IMG/VR virus record: IMGVR_UViG_3300007735_000443
Span: 1-20,057 of that record
Length of the DNA: 20,057 nucleotides
Source of the DNA: a virus
Strand: one strand, 5' to 3'
The position numbers and the translations under genes were made by a program. Positions 1 through 7,357 of the stretch are shown piece by piece; position 1 is the first letter of the stretch; each line of letters begins with the position of its first letter. Below the pieces are notes generated by a model that was not told the DNA's origin, ran no database searches, and saw nothing but the letters and a program-made list of their open reading frames with translations.

Positions 1-1
1 C

Positions 2-145
2 AACAAGGCGGGCCGGAAGTATGCACGCGGGTTGCATGAGGCAGCAAAGAATAATGCTGTCGTCGCTCGGGCGAAGGAGAAGGTCGCGGAAGTGATCCGT
101 GACGCGGAACGTGCGGCGGACAGAATCCTTGGAGGGCGACGCTGA
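2..145 (+). CDS. 3' end of an upstream gene, possibly tail assembly chaperone
   Basis: The frame starting at base 2 is open from the window edge to a TGA at 143-145 that overlaps the ATG of the tape-measure gene (TGATG). The visible 47 residues are hydrophilic and helical, rich in Ala, Lys, Arg and Glu, and end in GGRR. In siphoviruses the gene just before the tape measure usually encodes the tail assembly chaperone pair, often made by a programmed frameshift. That position and the charged C-terminus fit, but the rest of the gene lies outside the window, so identity and any slippery site cannot be judged. Confidence 0.55.
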   Translation, partial: NKAGRKYARGLHEAAKNNAVVARAKEKVAEVIRDAERAADRILGGRR

Positions 146-2421
146 TGGCAATCGACATTGTCATCCAGGGGGATTACAACGACCGGGATATAAAGCGGGC
201 GCAACGCGACCTCGACCTCCTCGGCAACCAGTCGGGGATGACTGGCGCGGCATTCACGAAGATGGCGGGCTTCGCTGCCGGCATGGGTGCCGCAGTCGGG
301 ACCGCTGCGATTCAGGCGGTCCAAGCCGGCGCGCAGATGGCGGTCACATTCGGTGTCGATGGCGTGAAGGCGTTCCTCGACGATGAGGCGGCAGCGGCCC
401 GGCTGGCGAAGACGATGGAGAACCTCGGACTTGCGCAGGCGACGAGCGCGGTCGAAGCGAACATCGACGCATTGCAGCGGCAAACGGGTGTCGCCGACGA
501 CCTCCTTCGTCCGGCGTTCGATCGGCTCGTGCGCAGTGTCGGGAGCGTCGACGAGGCGAACAAGCTCCTCGCCTTGAGTCTCGACGTCAGCGGTGGAACG
601 GGCCGTTCGCTGGAATCCGTAGTCCAGGCCTTGGGCAAGGCATTTGACGGAAATACGGGCGGACTGTCACGGCTCGGGGCGGGCCTCGACAAGGCGACGC
701 TCAAGACCGGCGACATGGACCTGATCACGAAGCAGCTCGCGGACACGTTCGGCGGGCAGGCAGCCGTGAAGGCTGGAACCTTCCAAGGCCAGATCGACCG
801 CGTTAGCGTCGCATTCGGGGAACTTCAGGAGAGTTTCGGAAAAGCGTTCATTGAGGGTGTCGTATCCAATTTCAGCGAAGGCACTGACGCTGGCGACGCG
901 CTCAGTCAAACCTTGAACGATCTGACTCCTGCGATTGAGGATCTCGGCACGGCGCTCGGCAACCTAGCCTCGAACACTCCGCAGGCGTTCGAGTTCGCGA
1001 AGGGGTTTCTCAACGACCTAGCCGTCATCCGTGACCAGGTGCTGCTCCTCATCGCATCGTTGAAGGCTGCGGGGCAGGCGATGACTGGCGACTTCGCCGG
1101 GGCTGCTGCGACGATGGAGGCGGCGAATGCGGCGCTGAAGAAATCGATGGATGCGCGGACTGAGGCGTATACGAAGGCGTTCGCCGCTGAGACTGGGCTG
1201 AAGACTGCTACCTCTGCGACGGTGTCGGCGGCACTGGCGGCCGGCACTGCGCAAGGATCACTGTCGTCGCAGATGTCCGGCACGGTCGGGGCGGCTCTCG
1301 CGCTTGGCAACGCGATGGGGGCTACGGCGAAGGCAACGGACGACGGAACTGGGGCAAGTCTCGGCGGAAGTGCAGCGAGCGCAGCGGCGAAGGTAGTGGT
1401 CCTCACGGATAAGCAGAAGAGCCTCGCGTTGACGATGGCCGGCAGCCAGGTCGCGCTCGCGCAGGCAACGAAAGACCTCGAATCCCTCACGAAGGCGTCT
1501 GACGATTATGCGGCGTCGATCACCGGCGCGATCAAGGGGACCGTCGACCTGTCGACGGCGTTCAGCGCAGCGCAGAAGGCCAGCCAGGAAGGGACGCTCG
1601 CAGCGGGAGAGTCGGTCGTGTCGACGACGATCGCGAACTTCCGGGCGCAGATCGTCGCGGCGCAGCAGTTCGCGGATTCGCTGAGGAATGTTGCAGGCGC
1701 TGGCGGATCGCAGGCACTCATCGATCAGATTCTTCAGGTCGCTGCGACTCAGGGGCCGGGAGCGGGCGAGTACCTCGCGAACACTCTCGTCAATGATGGT
1801 GTCGTTCCCGAGTTGACGGCGCAGCTCGCTGCGTTCGACGTGTTCGCGGGCGAGGCGGGCACGGCGATGGCGGACAATTTCTTCGCGCAGGGCATCACGG
1901 ATGCGGTAGCACTGCTCAACGGGCTGAGCACCGAGGTCGCCGCTCAGCAGAAGATGCTCGACCGGCTGGGGAAGAACATTGGCTTGCCGATCGCTGCCGC
2001 CATCTCGCAGGAGATCGCGCAGGCTATCCGCGACGGTCTCGCGGACGGCCGGGCGGTCGCCGCTCGGCGTCGTGCGGAAGCGTTCGCGGCTGCGTCGTTC
2101 GTTCCGATCACTGTCGCGCCGGGAACGACGGGCGCTACGGCATCGTCGCCTGGTGGCGGATTCCTCCCATCCGATATTGCCGGCTTCGCGAACGGCGGGT
2201 CGGTCATGGGCGGCCAGCCGATCGTCGTCGGGGAGCGTGGACCGGAGTTGTTCGTGCCGGGGAGCAACGGCAGCGTCGTCCCGAACAACGCGATGGGCGG
2301 GAACACGTACCAGATCACGGTGCAGGCGGGTGTCGGTGATCCTCGGGCGATCGGGCAGTCGATCGTCGAGTACGTGAAGAAGTTCGAGCAGGCCAACGGG
2401 CCGGTCTTCCGGGCCGCATGA
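145..2421 (+). CDS. Tape measure protein
   Basis: 758 aa. The protein fills the tail tube during assembly, sets tail length and is probably ejected with the DNA. It is Ala/Gly-rich with long helical stretches. An N-terminal hydrophobic segment lies around residues 33-75. Residues near 170-235 carry tape-measure features (FDGNTGGLSRLGAGLDKA, then a TFQGQIDRV stretch). Near residue 695 is the typical C-terminal signature VVGERGPELFVPG followed by SVVPN. At roughly 1.5 angstrom per residue, a general rule for these proteins, a tail of about 110 nm is expected. The ATG overlaps the upstream stop, and the gene overlaps the next by ATGA at 2418. Confidence 0.95.
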   Translation: MAIDIVIQGDYNDRDIKRAQRDLDLLGNQSGMTGAAFTKMAGFAAGMGAAVGTAAIQAVQAGAQMAVTFGVDGVKAFLDDEAAAARLAKTMENLGLAQATSAVEANIDALQRQTGVADDLLRPAFDRLVRSVGSVDEANKLLALSLDVSGGTGRSLESVVQALGKAFDGNTGGLSRLGAGLDKATLKTGDMDLITKQLADTFGGQAAVKAGTFQGQIDRVSVAFGELQESFGKAFIEGVVSNFSEGTDAGDALSQTLNDLTPAIEDLGTALGNLASNTPQAFEFAKGFLNDLAVIRDQVLLLIASLKAAGQAMTGDFAGAAATMEAANAALKKSMDARTEAYTKAFAAETGLKTATSATVSAALAAGTAQGSLSSQMSGTVGAALALGNAMGATAKATDDGTGASLGGSAASAAAKVVVLTDKQKSLALTMAGSQVALAQATKDLESLTKASDDYAASITGAIKGTVDLSTAFSAAQKASQEGTLAAGESVVSTTIANFRAQIVAAQQFADSLRNVAGAGGSQALIDQILQVAATQGPGAGEYLANTLVNDGVVPELTAQLAAFDVFAGEAGTAMADNFFAQGITDAVALLNGLSTEVAAQQKMLDRLGKNIGLPIAAAISQEIAQAIRDGLADGRAVAARRRAEAFAAASFVPITVAPGTTGATASSPGGGFLPSDIAGFANGGSVMGGQPIVVGERGPELFVPGSNGSVVPNNAMGGNTYQITVQAGVGDPRAIGQSIVEYVKKFEQANGPVFRAA

Positions 2422-3635
2422 CGTTACGCGCCCAGATCGCCTTCGACCTGTCCTACACGACGGGCGTCAACTTCTTCACCCTCGACGACACCGATAAGGG
2501 CGTGCTCGACAACACTCAGTATGTCCTCGGCGGCGATGCCCTCATCGACGTCACGCAGTACCTGCGGAGCGTGCAGGTCGACAGGGGCCGTTCGCGGACG
2601 CTGGAGAAGTTCACCGCCGGGCAGTGCAACATCACCCTCGACAACCGGACGCGCATCTTCGACCCTACCTACGCGGCTGGACCGTATTACACGCAGATCC
2701 TCCCGAGGAAGCAGATCGTCATCGACAACGATGGCGAGGAGTTGTTCTCCGGGTTCGTTGAGGACTGGAACTTCGCCTACCCGTCCTCCGGGTTCGACGC
2801 CGTCGCTTCGGTGTCGGCGTCGGACGGGTTCACGATCCTCGCCCAGCAGACGATGACGGCCGGGACTCAGGTCGCGCAGTTGTCCGGGCCTCGCGTGACG
2901 GCTGTCCTTGACGCTGCGGGCTGGTCGAGCGTGAAGCGCGACATCGGGCCGGGCCAGTCCACCCTCGACGCGGACGTCGTGTCGGCGACCACCAACGTCC
3001 TCTCCTACTTGCAGCTGGTGGAGACGAGCGAGTTCGGTGCGCTCTTCATCGGCCGGCAAGGAGCACTCACGTTCCGGGACCGGGCGCAGTTGCAGGCATT
3101 CACGACGGGGATCACGTTCGGGCCGACCGGTATCCCATACCGCGACATATCCGTGGTGTGGGGAACTGAGGAAATGAAGAACACCGTGTCGGTGACGTAC
3201 ACGGCCGGCGGGACCGTCGCTGGCACGGCACTCGCCGAGGACACCGCCGCCCAGGCGGCGTACGGCGTCATGGACGTCAACTACGCGACGATCATGTCGA
3301 GTTCGGTTGAGGCGTCCGCGATGGCATCATGGCTCGTCGGCCTCTACGCGCAGCCCCAGTACAGGGTCGACACCCTCACCGTGTCCCTCGACGGGATCAC
3401 GGCCGGCCAGAAGGCGAGCGTCCTCGATCTTGAACTCGGCGACGTCGTCACCGTCGGATTCACGCCATCGAGCATCGGGTCCGCGATCAGCCAGATCGTG
3501 TCCATCGACAAGATCTCGCACCAGGCGTTGCCGGATCGGCATGACGTGACGTTCACCCTGTCGGAAGCGCTCGCGGCGTTCATCCTCGATGACGCTACCT
3601 TCGGCGTCCTCGACGACGATATATTGGGATTCTAG
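2418..3635 (+). CDS. Minor tail protein (tail tip / distal tail-like)
   Basis: 405 aa, starting at an ATG inside the stop of the tape-measure gene, so the two are probably translationally coupled. Its position directly after the tape measure and its beta-rich composition fit an actinophage minor tail protein that forms part of the tail tip. Visible features include an N-terminal segment (about residues 20-60) with LDDTDKGVLDN and the stretch CNITLDNRTRIFDP near 70. It closes with LDDATFGVLDDD at the extreme C-terminus, an echo of the N-terminal motif. No enzymatic domain is recognised. The exact role (Dit, Tal or hub) cannot be settled by reading. Confidence 0.85.
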   Translation: MTLRAQIAFDLSYTTGVNFFTLDDTDKGVLDNTQYVLGGDALIDVTQYLRSVQVDRGRSRTLEKFTAGQCNITLDNRTRIFDPTYAAGPYYTQILPRKQIVIDNDGEELFSGFVEDWNFAYPSSGFDAVASVSASDGFTILAQQTMTAGTQVAQLSGPRVTAVLDAAGWSSVKRDIGPGQSTLDADVVSATTNVLSYLQLVETSEFGALFIGRQGALTFRDRAQLQAFTTGITFGPTGIPYRDISVVWGTEEMKNTVSVTYTAGGTVAGTALAEDTAAQAAYGVMDVNYATIMSSSVEASAMASWLVGLYAQPQYRVDTLTVSLDGITAGQKASVLDLELGDVVTVGFTPSSIGSAISQIVSIDKISHQALPDRHDVTFTLSEALAAFILDDATFGVLDDDILGF

Positions 3636-3646
3636 GAAGGAGAGGC

Positions 3647-4804
3647 ATGGTTGCTTTCACGGCAGGCGCGGTCCTCACGGCCGCGAACCTGAACACCGCA
3701 TTCAACGCGCTCACGCTGCGGACGGTCACCTCGACCTCCGACACACTGGTCCTCGCGGACAACGGCGGCGGGGTGACCTACTCCAACGCATCCGCGACCA
3801 CGTCGACCATCCCGCCGAACTCGTCGGTCGCGTTCGCGACGGGAACGAAGATCGTCCTCATCAACCTCGGGGCCGGTGTCGTGACGGTCACGGCAGGCGC
3901 AGGCGTCACGGTCAACGGGGCGACACTCACGCTTGCGCAGAACGCGGGCGGGACGTGCATCAAGACAGCGACGAACACCTGGTCGTTCCTCCCTTTTTCT
4001 AGCGGAGTCGGCGCTGCCAATTTCTCGGACACGGCGACCGGCTCCTACACCGGCTACAAATACCTGACCTTCACGACGAGCGGCACCATCAATATTTCAA
4101 CGGCTGGTTTCGCAGATGTCTACATCGTTGGCGGCGGGGGTGCGGGCGGCTACAACGCGGGCGGCGGTGGCGGTGGCGGCGGTGTCGTCGCAATCACCAA
4201 TGCCTATCTGCCAGCGGGCTCCCTGACCGTGACGATCGGCGCTGGCGGTTCGGCATCGGGAAATACGCCAAACAATGGCCTCCCATCAAGACTCGACTCG
4301 TATTTCGCCCCCGGCGGTGGCGCAGGCGGCGGCACCAGTGCATTGAACGGGGATAACGGAAAGAATGGTGCCAGCGGCGGAGGCGGCCAGAAAACCTCTG
4401 GCACAGGCGGCAGTGGTGACGCTGGCACGACTATAGGCAGGAACGGCGGGACAGGTTCAGCCTCGACGGCGGGCGGCGGCGGTGGCGGCGGTAGCGCAGT
4501 CGGAGCGGTCGGGTCCGGTACTACGGGCGGGGCTGGCGGTGCAGGAACTGGCACGACAATCGCAGGAACAACACCAACCGGCGCCTACGTTGCCGGAACG
4601 TTCACGGCTGGCGGCGGCGGAGGTGGCGGCGGAACTGTTACGGGAGGCGCTGGCGGTAGTGGGGGCGGCGGTAACGGTGTGGCTTCTGGAGCCGGAACGG
4701 CCGGGACAGCAAATACCGGCGGCGGTGGCGGGGGTGCTGCATCTACATCGCTCGTCGGTGGCAATGGCGGCGGCGGTCTAGTAATAGTGAGGGTGGCGGT
4801 TTAA
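3647..4804 (+). CDS. Glycine-rich minor tail / receptor-binding protein
   Basis: 385 aa with a strong ribosome site, GGAAGGAG at 3635-3642, four bases before the ATG. Residues 1-120 form a beta-rich head that starts with FTAGAVLTAANLN, an N-terminus common on phage tail-fibre and tail-tip proteins. It continues with a repeated-strand region (LVLADNGGGVTYSN, then GAGVVTVTAGAGVTVNG). From about residue 161 to the end the protein is dominated by Gly runs and closes with GGGGLVIVRVAV, as in glycine-rich tail-tip domains that form polyglycine-II-like or collagen-like sandwiches. A role in host recognition is inferred from architecture and from its place between tail and lysis genes. The low-complexity coding sequence produces long false ORFs on the other strand. 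Confidence 0.85.
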   Translation: MVAFTAGAVLTAANLNTAFNALTLRTVTSTSDTLVLADNGGGVTYSNASATTSTIPPNSSVAFATGTKIVLINLGAGVVTVTAGAGVTVNGATLTLAQNAGGTCIKTATNTWSFLPFSSGVGAANFSDTATGSYTGYKYLTFTTSGTINISTAGFADVYIVGGGGAGGYNAGGGGGGGGVVAITNAYLPAGSLTVTIGAGGSASGNTPNNGLPSRLDSYFAPGGGAGGGTSALNGDNGKNGASGGGGQKTSGTGGSGDAGTTIGRNGGTGSASTAGGGGGGGSAVGAVGSGTTGGAGGAGTGTTIAGTTPTGAYVAGTFTAGGGGGGGGTVTGGAGGSGGGGNGVASGAGTAGTANTGGGGGGAASTSLVGGNGGGGLVIVRVAV

Positions 4805-5077
4805 ATGGCTCATTTCGCGCAGGTCGACGAGTACGGCATCGTCCGGGACGTCATCGTGATCGCCAATGCCGATTGCGGCGGCGGCACATTCCCAGACTCC
4901 GAGCCGATCGGCCAGGCATTCATAAACGGTCCGCACCCAGATGCGCTCGCACTTGATGGGGAATGGCGGCAGACGTCCTACAGCGGTTCGTTCAGGGGCT
5001 GCTTCGCGGGGCTGGGATACTCCTACGATCCCGTGGCCGATGTCTTCGTTCCTCCGGCTGCACCCGAAGCGCCATGA
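4805..5077 (+). CDS. Small tail-fibre-associated protein, uncharacterised family
   Basis: 90 aa, starting on the base after the stop of the glycine-rich protein, with a possible ribosome site AGGGTGG in the end of that gene. It opens MAHFAQVDEYGIVRDVIVIA and later has WRQTSYSGSFRGCFAGLGY followed by SYDPVADVFVPP. This pattern (a verb-like V-x-x-VIVI strand, then a QTSYxGxFR and AGxGYxYDxxxDxFxxP motif) is recognisable from small proteins beside tail-fibre genes in many phages, including marine ones. Their function is not established to my knowledge. I infer a structural or fibre-maturation role from location only. Confidence 0.75.
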   Translation: MAHFAQVDEYGIVRDVIVIANADCGGGTFPDSEPIGQAFINGPHPDALALDGEWRQTSYSGSFRGCFAGLGYSYDPVADVFVPPAAPEAP

Positions 5078-5142
5078 TGTTCCTGCGGTTGCCGGATGAT
5101 GTCGTGTCCGACTGGGCAGAGGACACCGAATATGACGACTGA
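5074..5142 (+). CDS. 22-aa hypothetical ORF
   Basis: ATGATG at 5074 overlaps the TGA of the previous gene. The frame reads MMFLRLPDDVVSDWAEDTEYDD and stops 11 bases inside the next gene. ATGA coupling at the start and overlap at the end match the packing of neighbouring genes, which is the main reason for listing it. The product is acidic at its C-terminus with no recognisable domain. It may instead be only a translational bridge to the downstream membrane protein. Confidence 0.4.
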   Translation: MMFLRLPDDVVSDWAEDTEYDD

Positions 5143-5425
5143 TCCGCTCGCCTTCGTCGGGCTGGCCGTGGCACTCCTCGCGGGGCTGTCGTGGATCATT
5201 AGCGCTCAGATCTCCATGTCGAAGCAGTTCACCCCGAACGGCGGAAGCAGTCTCAGGGATGCCGTCAACAGGCTGGAGAAGGATGCGCAGGAGATGCGTA
5301 CCGACGTGAAGGAACTGCGCAACCGCGCCGAAGAGTCCAATGAGCGCATCATTAACTCTGTCGGGAAAGTTCATGCACGGCTGGATGAGCACGTACGCGA
5401 CCACCTCACGAAGGGACAGTCATGA
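5132..5425 (+). CDS. Membrane protein with coiled coil (DUF2746-like), lysis region
   Basis: 97 aa. The start is set at ATG 5132 because AGAGGA at 5118-5123 lies eight bases upstream; a longer in-frame ATG at 5096 has no ribosome site. Residues 4-25 form one hydrophobic segment (PLAFVGLAVALLAGLSWII). Residues 38-92 are a charged heptad-like helix (LRDAVNRLEKDAQEMR onward). One N-terminal membrane span plus a coiled coil matches the actinophage family usually labelled DUF2746, found near holins. It may be a second holin-like or accessory lysis protein. It overlaps the holin start by ATGA. Confidence 0.75.
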   Translation: MTTDPLAFVGLAVALLAGLSWIISAQISMSKQFTPNGGSSLRDAVNRLEKDAQEMRTDVKELRNRAEESNERIINSVGKVHARLDEHVRDHLTKGQS

Positions 5426-5649
5426 GGACTAGGAAGTTCTGGGAGGACGCAGCGGAGCGGTGCGTCCGCACGATGGCGCAGGCACTCCTCGCACTGATGG
5501 GGACCGATGCGCTCGGGATCGTCGGCCTCGACTGGGCGCAGATGCTGTCCGTCGCTGCGGGTGCCGGCATCATGTCGCTGTTGACGGCGATCGTCGCCAC
5601 CGGCATCGGAGACAAGGGCACGGCACAACTATTGAAGGAGAAGCCATGA
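5422..5649 (+). CDS. Holin, phage r1t type
   Basis: 75 aa. It should oligomerise in the cytoplasmic membrane and time release of the endolysin. The N-terminal FWEDAAERCVRTMAQALLAL, the middle GLDWAQMLSVAAGAGIMSLL and the C-terminal TGIGDKGTAQLL follow the layout of r1t-like holins: a short charged start, two hydrophobic segments (about residues 15-30 and 41-62) and a short polar tail. It starts in the stop of the coiled-coil membrane protein and lies two small genes upstream of the endolysin, the expected lysis cassette order. Confidence 0.88.
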   Translation: MRTRKFWEDAAERCVRTMAQALLALMGTDALGIVGLDWAQMLSVAAGAGIMSLLTAIVATGIGDKGTAQLLKEKP

Positions 5650-5747
5650 GCGTCATGTTCGAGGAGCAGGTTCCGGTCGAGCCGGAGGACGGCGGCGAGT
5701 TCGTCGACATCGAGGAGGCTGGCGAGGATGGCGAAGAAGTATCTTGA
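5646..5747 (+). CDS. 33-aa acidic hypothetical protein
   Basis: ATG 5646 overlaps the holin stop (ATGA) and has a good ribosome site, AAGGAG, just upstream. The peptide begins MSVMFEEQVPVEPEDGG and has about a dozen Glu/Asp residues in 33, with no Cys and no membrane segment. It overlaps the endolysin start by 20 bases. Its tail carries the endolysin ribosome site, so its translation may control endolysin expression. No family is recognised. Confidence 0.6.
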   Translation: MSVMFEEQVPVEPEDGGEFVDIEEAGEDGEEVS

Positions 5748-6147
5748 GCGGAACGTGAACCAGGTCATCACCTGGTCACGCAACCAGATCAAGGATCCGA
5801 CGCAGGACTGGACCGGGCTCTGCCAGAGCCATTGCCGGCAGGCGTACGGCGTGCCGGCGTGGGCCGGGTCCGCGATCATCGCATGGAACAAGATCCCCGC
5901 AGCGCAGAAGACGGTCGGCGGCAAACCATCCGACGCTCCACGCGGCAGCCTCCTGTATTACGACATCGGCCAGTTCGGGCACGTCGCGATCGCGATTGGG
6001 AAGCGCACGTCGTCGAGCTGCCTCTCCAACGATTACGTCCGGCGCGGCATGATCGACGCGTGCTCGCGGGAGTTCCCGCGGTGGGGCGTCAAGTACCTCG
6101 GCTGGTCGACGTGGACGCCGTACGGAAGCCTCCGACTCGACGGCTAA
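5728..6147 (+). CDS. Endolysin, CHAP-like peptidoglycan hydrolase
   Basis: 139 aa, with GAGGAGG at 5712-5718 nine bases before the ATG. A Cys-containing helix (TGLCQSHCRQAYG, Cys32/Cys36) is followed by the beta strand motif YYDIGQFGHVAIAIG with His85, the Cys-His arrangement of CHAP/NlpC-P60 amidase-endopeptidases. The catalytic Cys is most likely Cys32. The protein is short and consists of the catalytic domain only; no separate cell-wall-binding domain is visible. There is no signal peptide, so export would depend on the holin. Bond specificity (amidase or peptide cross-bridge) cannot be read from the sequence. Confidence 0.85.
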   Translation: MAKKYLERNVNQVITWSRNQIKDPTQDWTGLCQSHCRQAYGVPAWAGSAIIAWNKIPAAQKTVGGKPSDAPRGSLLYYDIGQFGHVAIAIGKRTSSSCLSNDYVRRGMIDACSREFPRWGVKYLGWSTWTPYGSLRLDG

Positions 6148-6159
6148 GCACAGAGACAA

Positions 6160-6196
6160 ATACGCCCCGCAGAGATTCGGAGTCTGCGGGGCGTAT
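6160..6196. terminator. Bidirectional hairpin terminator
   Basis: A perfect 14-bp inverted repeat (ATACGCCCCGCAGA at 6160-6173 and its complement at 6183-6196) has a 9-base loop. It lies between the rightward endolysin and the convergent leftward HTH gene, as expected for a shared terminator. The leftward transcript continues into TTTGTCTCTG, a modest U-rich tail; the rightward side has no U tract. Confidence 0.85.
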
Positions 6197-6216
6197 CAAT
6201 GTGCCAGATTAGTGCG

Positions 6217-6435
6217 CTATGCCTCCACGGTCGCCGTGGTGGCGTCCTGCACGTACTTCATGACCGTCGGCCGCGAGAATCCGCTCGTCTTCGCCAGCTC
6301 GACGATGCTCATTCCGTTCCAGTAGTTCCGTCGCATCGCCGAGATCAGGTTGTCCCGGGTCCGGTCGACGACGCGCAGCGCAATCTGATGCTGATGCGCA
6401 GCCTCCACGAGGTACTCGGCCTCCGTCATCGTCAC
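6217..6435 (-). CDS. Small helix-turn-helix DNA-binding protein
   Basis: 72 aa, last gene of the leftward operon driven from 6787. The start is taken as GTG at 6435 because it overlaps the upstream stop as GTGA; an ATG two codons later (6429) is possible. The C-terminal half (about residues 40-64, NGMSIVELAKTSGFSRPTV) is a clear helix-turn-helix of the resolvase/Trp-repressor-like type. The N-terminal half is helical and charged. A transcription regulator is likely; the target is unknown. Confidence 0.8.
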   Translation of the reverse strand: MTMTEAEYLVEAAHQHQIALRVVDRTRDNLISAMRRNYWNGMSIVELAKTSGFSRPTVMKYVQDATTATVEA

Positions 6436-6581
6436 GACGTCACCAGGTCGGACTGGTCGAGGATCTCGTAATCATCGCGGTCCTGCCCGTTGCGGACACG
6501 GTCCTCGATGAACGTGAGGGCCTCGTCACGGTTCGCAGCCGAATGGACGAGGCGGGTGAGGTGATAGACGCGGTACGTCAT
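6432..6581 (-). CDS. 49-aa hypothetical protein
   Basis: The leftward frame from ATG 6581 begins MTYRVYHLTRLVHSAANRD and ends DQSDLVTS. It is joined by ATGA to the gene before it and by GTGA to the HTH gene after it, so it is well supported as a real operon member although short. It has a beta strand, a charged helix and no Cys. No family is recognised. Confidence 0.7.
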   Translation of the reverse strand: MTYRVYHLTRLVHSAANRDEALTFIEDRVRNGQDRDDYEILDQSDLVTS

Positions 6582-6724
6582 GCGAGGTCACCCCACGTGA
6601 ACCCTGCGGCCGACAGTTCGGCGTCGATGCCGGCGATGATGACGGCGTGCTGCTCGCGGCTGATCCGGCCCTCGAGTCGGGCGTCATTCGCTGCGATGGT
6701 GCGGGTGCGGATTTCGGTGATCAT
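6578..6724 (-). CDS. 48-aa hypothetical protein, first gene of leftward operon 1
   Basis: ATG 6724 has GGGAGG six bases upstream (plus-strand 6731-6736), and the transcript start expected from the promoter at 6758-6787 gives a leader of about 27 bases. The peptide starts MITEIRTRTIAANDARLEG and reads as two amphipathic helices. Its stop overlaps the next ATG (ATGA). No family is recognised. Confidence 0.72.
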   Translation of the reverse strand: MITEIRTRTIAANDARLEGRISREQHAVIIAGIDAELSAAGFTWGDLA

Positions 6725-6757
6725 TTGGTGCCTCCCGGTTGCTGTTGTTGTGTCTCA

Positions 6758-6787
6758 ATTATGAGGGCGAACCTTCCAGACTGTCAA
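6758..6787 (-). promoter_or_regulatory. Leftward promoter 1
   Basis: On the minus strand: TTGACA (6787-6782), 18-base spacer, CATAAT (6763-6758). Spacing and flanking bases match promoter 2 at 8489-8518. It drives the three small genes 6724 to 6217. The -35 lies inside an operator-like element. Confidence 0.82.
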
Positions 6788-6797
6788 GCCCTTTACA
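6779..6797. promoter_or_regulatory. Operator-like element, copy 1
   Basis: GACTGTCAAGCCCTTTACA is identical to 8510-8528. It contains the pseudo-palindrome TGTnAAGnnCTTnACA and covers the -35 of promoter 1. In this copy the element is also bracketed by a perfect GACTGT/ACAGTC inverted repeat (6779-6800). A protein binding here would block the promoter. Confidence 0.6.
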
Positions 6798-6799
6798 GT

Positions 6800-7228
6800 C
6801 TAGGGGACGAGATTGTCGCAGCCGTGGCCGCCCGACCAGTGACGCCAGCCCCGAGGGATGAGGATCACGAACGCGAACGCCGCGTCCTGGTACTCCTCGC
6901 GCCACTGCTTGATCGGTGTCGAGTGGAGTCTGGCGAGGATCCTGCGGGCCTGCGGCCGTGGCATCCCGGCGTCACGCAGTCGCGAGTACACGTTCCAGCC
7001 GGCACCGCGACGCCACTGGTTGTCGAGGAACTGGTACTTCCCCTGGGCGCTACTGACGGGGTTCTGCGCTCGAGGGTTGCCGTGCGACTCGCGGTTCACG
7101 ACGCAGTCGCGGAATGGCTCCCACGCGGCGGGGATACGGGCCGCAGTCGAGACGATGCGGGCCGAGGCTACTGCTGGTTGTTCGTTGGGGATGATCATTG
7201 ACGCTGCGAATAGCAGATTCTCTAACAT
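6800..7228 (-). CDS. Lysozyme-like / transglycosylase-like cell-wall hydrolase
   Basis: 142 aa from ATG 7228. Residues 36-80 (WEPFRDCVVNRESHGNP, then SSAQGKYQFLDNQW) match the Rpf/SLT lysozyme fold: Glu47 is the expected catalytic acid and GKYQF is the substrate-groove strand. The C-terminal WSGGHGCDN is also usual in this group. It should cleave glycan strands. A short hydrophobic start (LLFAASMII) followed by AVASA could be a weak export signal. The start is uncertain: no ribosome site is visible, the frame is open to TTG 7309, and ATG 7198 is another choice. It lies away from the holin, on the opposite strand, with no clear promoter. Confidence 0.78.
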   Translation of the reverse strand: MLENLLFAASMIIPNEQPAVASARIVSTAARIPAAWEPFRDCVVNRESHGNPRAQNPVSSAQGKYQFLDNQWRRGAGWNVYSRLRDAGMPRPQARRILARLHSTPIKQWREEYQDAAFAFVILIPRGWRHWSGGHGCDNLVP

Positions 7229-7319
7229 TGATTGTCCGATCACTGGGGGATAGGGACGGCGCACGAGGGGCGCAAAGACCGGGAATCTCACCGGGTCAAC
7301 TCGTTTCAACCTAGCATGA

Positions 7320-7341
7320 GGTCATGATCTGGGTCATGATC
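7320..7341. repeat. Tandem 10-bp repeat upstream of the WhiB-like gene
   Basis: GGTCATGATC occurs at 7320-7329 and 7332-7341, a 12-bp period, followed by a TGATCA palindrome. It sits 5 bases upstream of a possible -10 (AATTAT, 7346-7351). It is likely a regulator-binding site in the divergent gap between the lysozyme-like and WhiB-like genes. Confidence 0.5.
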
Positions 7342-7357
7342 ATCGAATTATCGGCGT

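Noticed and set aside
906-1490. 194-codon leftward frame inside the tape-measure gene
   Set aside because: Shadow of a GC-rich coding frame; no ribosome site, no domain and opposite to the operon direction.
4204-4554. Long leftward Pro-rich frame opposite the glycine-rich tail gene
   Set aside because: It is the antisense of Gly codon repeats (GGC read as GCC/CCG); no ribosome site and wrong strand for the operon.
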